From: a virus
Length of the DNA stretch: 64,000 nucleotides
IMG/VR virus record: IMGVR_UViG_3300031578_000005
Coordinates: 1-64,000 of that record
Reading direction: 5' to 3' (one strand)
Position 1 is the first letter of the stretch, and each line of letters begins with the position of its first letter. Under the pieces are notes generated by a model. It did no database searches. It saw only the letters and a program-made list of their open reading frames with translations, and was not told the DNA's origin. Position numbers and translations under genes: made by a program. Positions 26,601 to 34,680 of the stretch are shown here, one piece after another.

Positions 26601-29215
26601 GCCAAAGATTTTGAATTAACAACTGCTGAGGCAATTCCGTTAGCATAGTTATTATTCTTTCTTAAATATATTTTTTTATTTGAGAATTTTTCTAATAAAT
26701 TAATATATTTGCTATTAATTATATCATGTACACCATATGCAAAATAAACCATGTATGGTCTTTTTATATTTATTCCCCCATCACCAATTAAGAACCCAAA
26801 TAATTTTGCAAAATCCTCATCAACAAAATTTGGTACATATTTTAAATCACCAACAAAATCATCATACAACCTATTTTTATATTCTTTAATCTCAACTGAT
26901 TTATTAATTTCAATTTTATTATCGTAATCGTCATGGTTATTTATTATTAATCCATCCCCAATTTTTAACTCATTAACAAATTTTTCTTTAAATAAATCAT
27001 CGGTATAATCATAAATTGGAATTTTATGATTATCAGTTACTTTAAGATAATTATGTTGTGTTGATATTTTAAACGTTTGTTTTTCCCCATTACACACGAC
27101 ATCCAATACATTGGTTTCTATTTTTTGTTGTGTTTTAATGTCAAAACCAATAACAACATCACCCTTTAAAATATTCTTAATTTCTTTAATTCCATCCTTC
27201 GTTTTTATGTAAGTGTCTGATAATAAGCAACTTCCATAAGGCAAAAATTTGTCGTCTCCAAGTAATCTAAAATGTGCAATTTCAAAAGTATTAAATTCAT
27301 CACCAGTCATTCTTTCCTTAAATTTCACCAAAGGTTTGCCATTTTGAATTCTTTCAAACCTTTCTATTTCATAATTAACCATTTGTTTGACATGGGTAAT
27401 CCCCTTTTTTCTTTCGCCATATAATAATACGAAATTATCACCATATTTACAATTCGATACAAACACTCCATTTCTAGTATATTCACCACTTTCATCCTTA
27501 CTACAAATTGGAAAATTATGTCTATCCTGTTCGTTGTTTTTACCAACAACTTCCATGCAATATACATCACATTTCTCAGATATCTTCTCAATAGATATTA
27601 CTTTATGATTAAGAACACAGTTTTTATTACCACGTGCATTAGAAATGGCAGCGGCTCTTTTAAAATTACTTTCGTTATTGAATTTTGGATTAATTTCTGA
27701 CGCAAAATTACAATATGTTTTATGTGTTTTTCTAAATATTAATTTAGTTAATGTTGTTGATGATAATGATTTGGTTAAATCTTTTCTTATTTGATTATTG
27801 GCCATTTTAAACGATTTCATGAATTCATCATCTAGTGTCAGTATTTTACCTAAACCGTTTGCTGAAACATAATTATCACGATTTTCTAACACAACTATTA
27901 TGCGATTTAAACAATTATCATCAATTTTTAGTTGCATTTTATTCTTTAATTTATCTTGGTATTCAGAATCAGACCATAATTCAATCATTCTGTTTTTACG
28001 TATGATATTATGCTCATCATGCAATGGACTATTATTATATTTCTTAAAATACTTAGGATATGTTCCTAACATTTCTTTTGATAACCTATCTTTTCTATCT
28101 TTTGAACGAAGATATTTATCAATTCCCAACATTCTTCTTTCTTTTACGTCTTTCCTTTGTAGTATGAATTTTCCCTTTTCACCAAGCACGTTATGATATT
28201 CACAGTGTTTTCCAGTGGTCATTCTTAATAGGTTCTTTGGGTGATTATTCTTTTTATTGAAGTCAATATGATGTGTAACATATTTATCTTCGGACTGTTT
28301 TTCATCATCTAAGTTTATTACACATTCTTTTGCAACAGCTCTGTGTGTAAAAACATGACGATTTGTTGCTGGATCATATACTTTTTCATATCCAGAAATG
28401 AAATTTGTTTTATTACTTGTTATAGTATAAAAGGGCATTAAACTAATTCCTACATTTAGTTCATCAGCTCTTAGGTATGAGCCATTTCTAAGCATAAATT
28501 CATGATCTGGTGTTGTCTCAACATATGTACCATCATCAAATTTTATTTTTAATATTTCACTATTTTTTCTAGTTAAATCACACCAAACCACTTTACCGGG
28601 TAATATCTTTTTTGTTTCATCTTGAATGGAATATGTCCATATTTCTTCATTTGGGTTAAGTTTTATCCTTTCAGATAGTTCTTTAATTGTAATTGTTTCA
28701 CCATTTAATAGTGGAATCATACTATCATATTTAATCGGCAAGTTCCTTACCCAAAAAGGTAGATTAACATTAACATTTACAATATCATAGAAAAATTCCT
28801 CCAATAACATTTTTATTCTTTCTTTATTGGAATATATATTTAGCATCTTGCCATTTAAGCCGATTGTTGTGGCTTCTTCCATAAATAAATCCAATGCACT
28901 TGAAATAATGGGGTAGTATTCCATCCCCTCATAGTCAATGTATGCTGGCAATCTCGCTGCTTCATATTGAAGTGCCTTTTGGAAACCTCTATCAGTTGTT
29001 CTAAAGAATTTATTTTGAAGATCACGCTTTTGTTGTAATTCTAAACCCTTTTGATGTATTTCTTCGGGGGTGCTACCTTTAATTATGATCTTTGATTTTT
29101 CTTGTGCTGGTGTTGATTGAGATATATTTGTTTGTACGTCCTGAAGACCAAATCCATCTAAATTAAGCATTTTATTAAGTGCTTGATAAATTGTTTCTTT
29201 ATTTTGTTCTGCCAT
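23609..29215 (-). CDS. Portal protein (gp20-like) interrupted by three inteins
   Basis: An 1868-aa precursor. The exteins total about 621 aa and match T4 gp20: PYGS/SLLNKVRRVFRQL with EDAMLTYRIIRAGEKKVF, then TLPGA/SNLDAIQDIEYL. The dodecameric portal is the DNA entrance and the docking site for terminase and neck. Inteins sit at residues 160-588, 663-1037 and 1140-1582, each directly in a conserved portal motif, and all must splice out to give a working portal. The extein C-terminus is Gly/Met-rich, then acidic. A late-type motif is at 29238. Confidence 0.9.
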   Translation of the reverse strand: MAEQNKETIYQALNKMLNLDGFGLQDVQTNISQSTPAQEKSKIIIKGSTPEEIHQKGLELQQKRDLQNKFFRTTDRGFQKALQYEAARLPAYIDYEGMEYYPIISSALDLFMEEATTIGLNGKMLNIYSNKERIKMLLEEFFYDIVNVNVNLPFWVRNLPIKYDSMIPLLNGETITIKELSERIKLNPNEEIWTYSIQDETKKILPGKVVWCDLTRKNSEILKIKFDDGTYVETTPDHEFMLRNGSYLRADELNVGISLMPFYTITSNKTNFISGYEKVYDPATNRHVFTHRAVAKECVINLDDEKQSEDKYVTHHIDFNKKNNHPKNLLRMTTGKHCEYHNVLGEKGKFILQRKDVKERRMLGIDKYLRSKDRKDRLSKEMLGTYPKYFKKYNNSPLHDEHNIIRKNRMIELWSDSEYQDKLKNKMQLKIDDNCLNRIIVVLENRDNYVSANGLGKILTLDDEFMKSFKMANNQIRKDLTKSLSSTTLTKLIFRKTHKTYCNFASEINPKFNNESNFKRAAAISNARGNKNCVLNHKVISIEKISEKCDVYCMEVVGKNNEQDRHNFPICSKDESGEYTRNGVFVSNCKYGDNFVLLYGERKKGITHVKQMVNYEIERFERIQNGKPLVKFKERMTGDEFNTFEIAHFRLLGDDKFLPYGSCLLSDTYIKTKDGIKEIKNILKGDVVIGFDIKTQQKIETNVLDVVCNGEKQTFKISTQHNYLKVTDNHKIPIYDYTDDLFKEKFVNELKIGDGLIINNHDDYDNKIEINKSVEIKEYKNRLYDDFVGDLKYVPNFVDEDFAKLFGFLIGDGGINIKRPYMVYFAYGVHDIINSKYINLLEKFSNKKIYLRKNNNYANGIASAVVNSKSLATILKNMEFSGDARTKRIPKWIYSASIEIRKAFLEGLQDADGAVSVDKWNCKRFTIEMSNYALINDIKLLAQSLGYKTGSINKRKKRNNVVINGNKVINISDAYVIYYYESKNKQTIVSDIKNRLTNDFIVEKIKSIELDEIGFVYDIHVDNENHNFYANNIVVHNSLLNKVRRVFRQLVMAEDAMLTYRIIRAGEKKVFKIDVGNIDEDDIEEYIYKVATKFKKTSQVNPNSGQIDYRFNILGNDEDYFLPVRNANTQTGIDTLPGACLALNTKIELLDGRSLELNDVISEYELGKELWSYSIDSETGQIVPSKITWAGITRKNTQVIKLTLDNGEEIICTPDHKFPTKFNGEKQAKDLQVGESMWAFNKKFEKIKNQGNDYEMIYNHSTNNWIYTHRMVSDYFNIPDSNKIRHHINFNRYDNNPNNLEFLTVNEHLLKHAEQASIGSEAYKFKYNTNKEFKKSVDLRLLAGRKNYHDKLKYDKEFCFNVRKKQSNSAQKYINELSNIDREFRNNISINNSIKSRNKSVETFKNNPNRNAIIDRIRLKSIKTKNEPKHKLLCSNNTKLQWKNTNLGEIIKEKQSIKYSEKLLDLIVDYYNEFNRIDLILENKINVENSEWFVEFKKLNSNNKQLNKMTVITRNNIDKLLKHFGYSNWNDFKHKVPCYNHKIISIEFLTEKQDTGTITIDGNEEFHNYHNFALSCGIFTKNSNLDAIQDIEYLRDNLFIGLGVPKPFLSFSDAAGAGKNMAQYDIRFAKKINRIQQSVIQELNKMAMIHLFLLGYTAEDLSDFTLTLTNPSTQQELLKSELMREKAQTYTELTRAEGGIAAMSHTTAKRMIFNMTDREIVEDLKQQKMEKVVMQELQDSPVTIKKSGLFADIDKRFGEPIEGMPVSGGTEGGGMPSETGAPAGGGIPPMMENHKLSEREYNEHLEKLVFGNTSETGSKNKVKQKAIIQENNEINDKLNKNAESMIKEISELLENPITINKGIKKNKL
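24470..25798 (-). mobile_element. Intein 3 in portal (HNH type)
   Basis: 443 residues, Cys1 (CLALNTKIELLDG) to the terminal KN before Ser+1. Block B is ICTPDHKF. An HNH-like nuclease segment reads IRHHINFNRYDNNPNNLEFL. It is related to intein 1 across its splicing blocks. The penultimate residue is Lys, not His. Confidence 0.85.
26105..27229 (-). mobile_element. Intein 2 in portal (LAGLIDADG type)
   Basis: 375 residues, Cys1 (SCLLSDTYIKTKDG) to VVHN before Ser+1. It has two dodecapeptide motifs, LFGFLIGDGG (805-814 of the precursor) and FLEGLQDADG (904-913), and canonical block F/G (FVYDIHV, NFYANNIVVHN). A classical homing intein, unlike its two neighbours. Confidence 0.88.
27452..28738 (-). 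mobile_element. Intein 1 in portal (Pro1, HNH type)
   Basis: 429 residues. Aligning with intein 3 places the first intein residue at Pro160 (PIKYDSMIPLLNG against CLALNTKIELLDG), after WVRNL and before Cys+1 (SN/CKYGDN). It thus lacks the usual Cys/Ser1. Block B is TTPDHEF, the HNH-like part is VTHHIDFNKKNNHPKNLLRM, and block F has VYCMEVV with Cys where Asp is usual. The penultimate residue is Ser. Confidence 0.75.
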
Positions 29216-29237
29216 TTTATAAATTTTTATACTTTTT

Positions 29238-29245
29238 TATAAATA
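29238..29245 (-). promoter_or_regulatory. Late-type promoter motif
   Basis: GTATTTATA on the minus strand, 22 nt before the portal start. Confidence 0.4.
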
Positions 29246-29298
29246 CTTTGATTTTATTGAAAAGTTATTTAGATATAAATACAATTAGTATTTATTTA

Positions 29299-29328
29299 TT
29301 GACATTATCATAAATTTATTTATTTTTG
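29299..29328 (+). promoter_or_regulatory. Host-type promoter
   Basis: TTG at 29299-29301, 19-nt spacer, TATTTTTG at 29321-29328. It lies just upstream of the endonuclease start at 29342. Confidence 0.5.
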
Positions 29329-29341
29329 TAAAAAACATATA

Positions 29342-30939
29342 ATGACAATTTTAGAATTTATATCAGGTAATATAAATAACATTAAAGAGGCTTCGATAAA
29401 GAAGGTATTTCCTAATGAATATATTGAAATAATTAACTTCAATAATAATTTCTTCTTAGAACATGATATGAAATGGATTCAAAGATTATATAATTGGATT
29501 AATAATATCAATGAATTACCAAAATGTAAAAATGAAAATTGTTGTAATACTGTTAGATTTTTAGCCGTAGGAAAAAATAAAAGATATCTCGATTATTGTT
29601 CAAATAAATGTGCCCAAAGTTCACAAGTAATTATTGAAAAAAAGAAAAAAAGAAAAAAACAACACTAAATAATTTTGGAACAGAATACCCAATGCAAAAT
29701 ATTGAGGTAAAAAATAAATCAAAAAAAACAATTATAAAAAATTTTGGTGTCGATAATCCATCTAAATCAATAACGATACAAAATAAAAAAATAAATACTA
29801 ATATTAGTAAATTTGGCGTTGATAATTACTCAAAAACAAATGATTTTAGAAAAATTATGATAGATCGTCATAATGCCACTACATTAAAATCATTTTCAGA
29901 AAAATTAAATATTGACATAGGCAATATTGAAATAATTAATAAAGATTTTATTAAAATAAAAAATTATTGTACCATCCATGATGAATTTATAATATCAAAA
30001 GATAATATTTATAATAGAATAAATCAAAAAATCGAAAATATCTGTACTAAATGCAATCCAATTTCAGAAAATTCATCAATTAAAGAAAATGAGGTTAAGG
30101 AATTTATTAAGAATGAATTAAATATTAAAACCAAGAAAATACGAATTGAAAATAAAGAAATTGATATTTATTTGCCTGATTATAAATTAGGAATTGAATT
30201 TGATGGATTATATCATCATTCACAAAAATTTAAAGACATTAATTATCATCTGAACAAGACCGAAATTTGTGAGAAAAACAACATACAATTACTTCACGTA
30301 TTTGAGAACGAATGGGTTAATAAAAAAGAAATCGTCAAGTCAATCATTAAGAGTAAACTAGGAATTTATGCTGAGAAAATATTTGCTAGAAAATGCCAAA
30401 TTAATGAGGTAACTAACAATAATTTATTACGTAATTTCTTAAATACTAATCATTTACAGGGCTTTATTGGAAGTTCTGTTAAAATTGGTTTATTCTACAA
30501 CAATGAGCTAGTATCGCTTATGACATTTGGTAAGAAAAGACTGGCTATGGGTAGTAAAGTCAGTATTGACGGTGAACATGAGATGCTGAGATTTTGTAAT
30601 AAACTCGATACACAAGTAATTGGTGGTGCTAGTAAACTGCTTAATTATTTTATTGAAATCTATCAGCCTAAGTCAATATTAACCTTTGCTGATAGAAGAT
30701 ATAGTCAAGGTGGGCTGTATAAACAATTGGGTTTTGAACACATTGGTAATTCTGATCCAAGTTATCGATATTATCATAAACATGATTATGGCACAAAGCA
30801 TCGTTTCAATTTCAGAAAAGATAAATTAGTTAGAGAAGGTTATGATAAAAATAAAAGTGAACGTCAAATAATGACAGAGAGAGGATATTTAAGAATTTAT
30901 GATTGCGGAAATATGAGATTCTATAAAGAATTATTTTGA
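29342..30939 (+). pseudogene. Frameshifted EDxHD homing endonuclease with GNAT-like tail
   Basis: Two frames form one protein: 29342-29668 (Cys-rich N-terminus, as in the gene at 2144) and a second frame that continues through FGVDNPSK repeats to 30939. The switch falls in an A-rich run around 29637-29660 (EKKKKRKKQH stop, against KKTTLNNFGTEYPM). The nuclease core is YKLGIEFDGLYHHS. The C-terminal ~170 residues (VSLMTFGKKRL, EMLRFCNKLDT, GGASKLLNYFI) look like the GNAT-like domain seen in phage endonucleases. It may be inactivated, recoded or a sequencing indel. It stops 6 nt before the first promoter-like element of the cassette array. Confidence 0.7.
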
Positions 30940-30944
30940 AAACA

Positions 30945-30976
30945 TTGTAACAAAACTTGAAATTTAACGTATAATG
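30945..30976 (+). promoter_or_regulatory. TTGTAACA-N15-CGTATAATG promoter
   Basis: Member of a recurrent element family, located just before the cassette array. It could drive the cassettes as an integron Pc promoter does. Confidence 0.5.
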
Positions 30977-30997
30977 TAATTGAAATACGACAGCAAT

Positions 30998-31018
30998 GTT
31001 TTATATTTGTTGTTATAA
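30998..31018 (+). repeat. Right half of attC- or attI-like site
   Basis: GTTTTATATTTGTTG/TTATAA matches the right arm of site B (31847-31866). No left arm is visible, so it is either attI-like or lost its left half next to the endonuclease gene. Confidence 0.5.
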
Positions 31019-31028
31019 AATGTTTATT

Positions 31029-31208
31029 ATGAAAACACAAAAAGATATGGTAAAGGCTTGGGCTAAGATGGAATTAAATTCTTCTTATGGTTTCCCACCA
31101 ATTCCTGTTATACCAATGGAGTATGATGAACACAAAGCACTACAAATTACCGAAGAAGGTAAGAAGAATTTAATTGTGATACAAGAAGCATTGAAAAATG
31201 TTTTATAA
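31029..31208 (+). CDS. Cassette 1 gene, hypothetical
   Basis: 59 aa, MKTQKDMVKAWAKMELNSSY... then PPIPVIPMEYDEHKAL. The stop codon TAA is part of the attC left core TTATAAC, a typical cassette arrangement. An in-frame ATG nine bases earlier (31020) is possible. No recognised domain. Confidence 0.6.
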   Translation: MKTQKDMVKAWAKMELNSSYGFPPIPVIPMEYDEHKALQITEEGKKNLIVIQEALKNVL

Positions 31209-31295
31209 CGGTCGGCAATATGAAACGGTTGTCTAATAAGACGTTTCAAATTTAGTAATAGCTTGATGGCAACTGTTTTATATTGCTTGTTAGGC
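31203..31295 (+). other. attC-like site A
   Basis: Left core TTATAAC (31203-31209), left arm GCAATATGAAAC (31215-31226), right arm GTTTTATATTGC (31275-31286, one G-T mismatch), TTG, right core GTTAGGC (31289-31295), which fits GTTRRRY exactly. Confidence 0.7.
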
Positions 31296-31310
31296 ACAGT
31301 ATGGTAAATT

Positions 31311-31604
31311 ATGATTGGTTTATATAGTATTATTAAATGTCCTAAATGTGGAATTGAGATTCCAATATGTTATGGGCATTATTGTGGAATTGGTATCGAA
31401 ATTGAATTTGAAGAAGATACGATTTGTAGAGATAAAAAATGTATGTATGAATTTAAAATAGACATACCCTTTTTAAATCAATTTAAAACAATAGAAGTAG
31501 ATTGGGAAGATTTTAAAACAATAAAAAATGAACTTGTTGGAATTGATTCATATGATGATTATTGTAAACAATTATTAAATTATATAAAAAATAAAATTTT
31601 ATGA
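31311..31604 (+). CDS. Cassette 2 gene, zinc-ribbon-like
   Basis: 97 aa with KCPKCG near the N-terminus and CRDKKC further on, giving a possible four-Cys zinc site, then an acidic helix. It is followed by a second frame overlapping by 4 nt (ATGA). Located in cassette 31290-31861. Function unknown. Confidence 0.6.
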   Translation: MIGLYSIIKCPKCGIEIPICYGHYCGIGIEIEFEEDTICRDKKCMYEFKIDIPFLNQFKTIEVDWEDFKTIKNELVGIDSYDDYCKQLLNYIKNKIL

Positions 31605-31738
31605 GAATATATATTAAAATAACAAATGAAATTGATATTATACCAAGTTTTCAAAAAATATTGGTTAATGATAAAATAATTGGAATAAATATAAAAATTT
31701 TATTTATATTTGTTTGTTGGAAAATGGGTGAAAAGTAA
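31601..31738 (+). CDS. Cassette 2 second small gene
   Basis: 45 aa, MRIYIKITNEIDIIPSFQKI..., hydrophobic near the C-terminus (IKILFIFVCW). It starts at the ATGA overlap with the previous gene and stops 6 nt before the attC left core. Confidence 0.35.
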   Translation: MRIYIKITNEIDIIPSFQKILVNDKIIGINIKILFIFVCWKMGEK

Positions 31739-31744
31739 TATTGT

Positions 31745-31867
31745 GCCTAACGGTTGCAAATATAAAACGTTTATTAAACTAAACTTAAATTGAAAAACAG
31801 AATATAAATAAAAACACGACAATAAATTTGAAACACTGAAATAAATGTTTTATATTTGTTGTTATGG
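31745..31867 (+). other. attC-like site B
   Basis: Left core GCCTAAC (31745-31751, canonical RYYYAAC), left arm GCAAATATAAAAC (31756-31768), right arm GTTTTATATTTG (31847-31858), TTG, right core GTTATGG (31861-31867). The spacer contains TTGAAACACTGA, shared with other cassettes. Confidence 0.7.
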
Positions 31868-31904
31868 TTAGTTAATTAGTAGAAACTTAAAAAATATAAA
31901 AAAT

Positions 31905-32162
31905 ATGAGAGAAATTTATTTTAAAATCAAACAAAATTGTGAATTACCAGTAGCAATGTTAAATTACACTTACAAAGATTTTGATGGTGTGATACATCCA
32001 TTCAGTAATATTTTTGTTGATTTTAAAGACGATGAAAAGAACATTGAAAAAATGGAAGCAATAAAAAACAAATATGGTTCATTTTTTATGTTTTTTAATA
32101 ATAGTGATGAAGGTATAGATTTCTGGAAGAACAATCCAATTACGATAGTACCAAAGGTTTAA
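31905..32162 (+). CDS. Cassette 3 gene, hypothetical
   Basis: 85 aa, MREIYFKIKQNCELPVAMLN..., then strands and a helix (DDEKNIEKMEAIKNKYGSFF). The cassette begins with TTATGGTTAG and ends with the complementary CTAACCATAA-like core after the stop. No known motif. Confidence 0.6.
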   Translation: MREIYFKIKQNCELPVAMLNYTYKDFDGVIHPFSNIFVDFKDDEKNIEKMEAIKNKYGSFFMFFNNSDEGIDFWKNNPITIVPKV

Positions 32163-32166
32163 TTAA

Positions 32167-32293
32167 CCATAACGTAAATAATATGGCAAGTTTGCCAACC
32201 AAATAAGTAGAAACTTTAATAAAATATACAAAATTATGATTACATGTAAAGAAAGAAAAAAGAGAAGCAAATTTGCTATATTTAGTGTTAGCA
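32167..32293 (+). other. attC-like site C
   Basis: Left core CCATAAC (32167-32173). The arm GTAAATAATATGGCAAG pairs with TTTGCTATATTTAGTG with a two-base bulge, as extrahelical bases do in attC. Right core GTTAGCA (32287-32293). Confidence 0.6.
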
Positions 32294-32469
32294 ACAGGTT
32301 TGTTATTAAGGACTTGAATGAAGAGCAGTGGTATGTTCGCACGTATAAAGGACATAAACCACCGAACTTTGTTAGTTGCACTGGATATGCTAAAAAATAC
32401 AAATTTAGATTAATTGCACAAATACGTGCGTGGTTACTTGGCAACTGTGTTGTTCAAACTTGTTGCTAA
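32236..32469 (+). CDS. Cassette 4 gene, reading through attC site C
   Basis: 77 aa if started at ATG 32236, which lies in the spacer of site C, so the frame runs through the recombination junction. The conserved-looking part (EEQWYVRTYKGHKPPNF, then GYAKKYKFRLIAQIRAW) lies in cassette 4. A non-ATG start inside the cassette is possible. The stop TAA is inside TGCTAAC, the left core of site D. Confidence 0.5.
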   Translation: MITCKERKKRSKFAIFSVSNRFVIKDLNEEQWYVRTYKGHKPPNFVSCTGYAKKYKFRLIAQIRAWLLGNCVVQTCC

Positions 32470-32540
32470 CTACTCAATATAAACAACTGTCGTAACAGTC
32501 TATAAATCAATGATTATGAAACAATCTTTGACGGACTTAC
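32464..32540 (+). repeat. Half attC-like site D plus 66-bp repeat copy B
   Basis: Left core TGCTAAC (32464-32470) is followed by the repeat 32475-32540, which matches 756-821. No right arm occurs before the terminase gene end at 32567. Confidence 0.55.
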
Positions 32541-32566
32541 TTATAAAGTATGTCAAAGATTAAGTA

Positions 32567-34654
32567 TTATTTAGTTCTTAATCCATCAAATAGCCATGAA
32601 TTCGAAATATATGGATTTAATGGTGATGCACTTGATGGTGAAATTATCGGTCGGTTTTTTATTTCTTTTTTACTTCCAATTTCGGATATGTCATTATTTG
32701 TTATAATTGCATTAAGCATTTTTTCTGTAATTCCTTTGCTTTGTTTAAATCTTGCCATATCGAAATTAATTACGAATAACCCCAATGATAACCCCATAAT
32801 GGAATCATCATGAAATGAACGCTTATGATCTGCAACACGATTACCAGCAATTGTTACAAAGGTCTTTAATTCGTTTAGCAATCTGAATGACCTTATTATA
32901 ATATCCTCTAGGTGGATTGCTCTTTGCATTTCAAGTAAAATTGATGCACGGTTATTGCCGATAAAAAATCCCGGAATTAAATCAACATTAACAATATTAC
33001 CATCAGACATAATTTTTTGACCTCTTTTTACATATCCTTGTAATCTGTCTCTACTTGGTTTATGTGTTACTTCGGCATAATGCAGATTCTCATATCCAAA
33101 TTCAAGCAATTTTTCAACAGTCTGAATACCATAACCCCCGGTGATATCAACAACACAATAAGCATCATTATATCTTTTTCCATATTGATATGCAATTTCG
33201 GCAAGCATTTGTGGTGTGACTTTACCATAATATTCTGCAACTTGCTCGACTTTATGTCGTTTTATTTTCACTTTTTTTGCTTTTTCATTTTTAATAACGA
33301 CCTTTTCTTCAATCGTTTCAACGGTTTTTAGAATATTAATTGTTGAATTATCTTCGCCATGTCCGGGTGATGCATCGATTGCCATGATATATGTTTCGCC
33401 AGCTAACACATCTTCCCAAACCCACATGTTTTTGTCAAGATATTCTTGTCTTATTGGTGGTTTAATTTCATTTTCCTCAATACGTTTTAAATATTCTTCG
33501 GCAATAAAATTATCACCAGACCCAAGAAATGAGCAAACAATTTCCTGTGCAATACGTTTCATATCACCATTTGCATTTTGGATTTGTATTTCAAACCAAG
33601 GCGAACTTGCCTCCCAACCATCATTAGCTAATTGAATTCTTTTCTCAGCAGACCAATTTTCATCAGGTAATCTTATTTCATTATTTTTATTTTTATTTTT
33701 TAACCAAACCAAGTTTTTATTATATCTAGGATCATTATACCACCACAATTCGACTGCTTTGAATGTATTTTTTGGATTACCATTTTCATCCAATTCTCTT
33801 GCACCCATAAATGTTTTATAAAAAACCGGGTCCAATCCATTTGGCGTTGACACCATAATTGCTGAACCACCGGTTTGCAGTGTTGGAAATGCAGCCGTCC
33901 AGAATTTATCACCCTTTTCCGTCCAAGCAGTTTCGTCCCAAAATAATAATGTTGGGGTTGTACCACGCAAACCACCCTTAGCTGAAAATGCTCCCAATGC
34001 GGAGCCATTATCATATCGTTTTAGTTTTTGTGTATCTTTAAAATTTTGTTCAGATTCTTTACCAGTTTTGGGACGTAGCCATGTAGGACAGTTATTAATG
34101 AATTCAACAACATCATTCATTAATTCATCACGTGCAGTATCTAATCTATCAGCAACAATCGCAACAGTACGATTAGAATTAAACATCACATACCAAGCAA
34201 TATATGCACAAGTTGTTGTACTTACCCCTGCTTGCCTGTATTTATTAGCAATAAGAAATCTATTCTGGGGATTATGATAATTATTGATTAAATCTTTTTG
34301 TGATTCGAATAATTTAAATGGAACAATTAGACCTGCATTTCCTTGTGTTTGGTCAAAAATTGTTAAGTACGTTTCAATAAAATATATTGGATTTGCTGCA
34401 CAACGAATTATTTCATTTTCTTGCTCAATATATGTTAATTTACTTGCTTGCTTAACAACACCTGATTTGGTAACAATAATCGGTTCGACTTTAGCAGATT
34501 TTTTTCTAAGTTCAGCATATAGCTTTCTCGCAGATTCTTTTTCACGTTCCCTTAATATATCAATTGGAACAACTGGTGCATGTTCAGGAACTAATGATTC
34601 TAATTTTTCAATTTTTTCTCTTTCCTTTTCTTCGTCACTTAAATATCTTCTCAT
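32567..34654 (-). CDS. Large terminase subunit (gp17-like)
   Basis: A 695-aa packaging motor. The ATPase has Walker A-like KYRQAGVSTTT (138-148), Walker B LLFWDETAW (236-244) and STPNG (coupling motif, 269-273). The RNase H-like nuclease has AIDASPGHGED (Asp427), VVDITGGYG (Asp503) and FHDDS (Asp616). It is similar in length to T4 gp17 (610 aa) with a longer N-terminus. It lies alone on the minus strand beside cassette array 1. Confidence 0.92.
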   Translation of the reverse strand: MRRYLSDEEKEREKIEKLESLVPEHAPVVPIDILREREKESARKLYAELRKKSAKVEPIIVTKSGVVKQASKLTYIEQENEIIRCAANPIYFIETYLTIFDQTQGNAGLIVPFKLFESQKDLINNYHNPQNRFLIANKYRQAGVSTTTCAYIAWYVMFNSNRTVAIVADRLDTARDELMNDVVEFINNCPTWLRPKTGKESEQNFKDTQKLKRYDNGSALGAFSAKGGLRGTTPTLLFWDETAWTEKGDKFWTAAFPTLQTGGSAIMVSTPNGLDPVFYKTFMGARELDENGNPKNTFKAVELWWYNDPRYNKNLVWLKNKNKNNEIRLPDENWSAEKRIQLANDGWEASSPWFEIQIQNANGDMKRIAQEIVCSFLGSGDNFIAEEYLKRIEENEIKPPIRQEYLDKNMWVWEDVLAGETYIMAIDASPGHGEDNSTINILKTVETIEEKVVIKNEKAKKVKIKRHKVEQVAEYYGKVTPQMLAEIAYQYGKRYNDAYCVVDITGGYGIQTVEKLLEFGYENLHYAEVTHKPSRDRLQGYVKRGQKIMSDGNIVNVDLIPGFFIGNNRASILLEMQRAIHLEDIIIRSFRLLNELKTFVTIAGNRVADHKRSFHDDSIMGLSLGLFVINFDMARFKQSKGITEKMLNAIITNNDISEIGSKKEIKNRPIISPSSASPLNPYISNSWLFDGLRTK

Positions 34655-34672
34655 TAAATAGATATGTATTTA

Positions 34673-34680
34673 AGCATAAA
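34673..34680 (-). promoter_or_regulatory. Late-type promoter motif
   Basis: CTATTTATGC on the minus strand, 18 nt before the terminase start. Confidence 0.35.

Larger units (their letters stand above)
30998..32540 (+). mobile_element. Integron-like cassette array 1 (four cassettes, no integrase)
   Basis: Junctions G/TT are at 31012/31013, 31289/31290, 31861/31862 and 32287/32288. In each cassette the first bases are the reverse complement of the bases opening the attC-like hairpin at its own 3' end: 31012-31020 with 31201-31209 (9/9), 31289-31299 with 31741-31751 (10/11), 31861-31870 with 32164-32173 (10/10), and 32287-32296 with 32461-32470 (10/10). This linkage is what integron excision and insertion produce. 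All genes point the same way. No integrase lies in the array. Confidence 0.75.

Noticed and set aside
30998-32540. CRISPR-like array
   Set aside because: Hairpins are spaced by whole genes of varying length, arms differ between sites, and there are no short uniform repeats with unique spacers.
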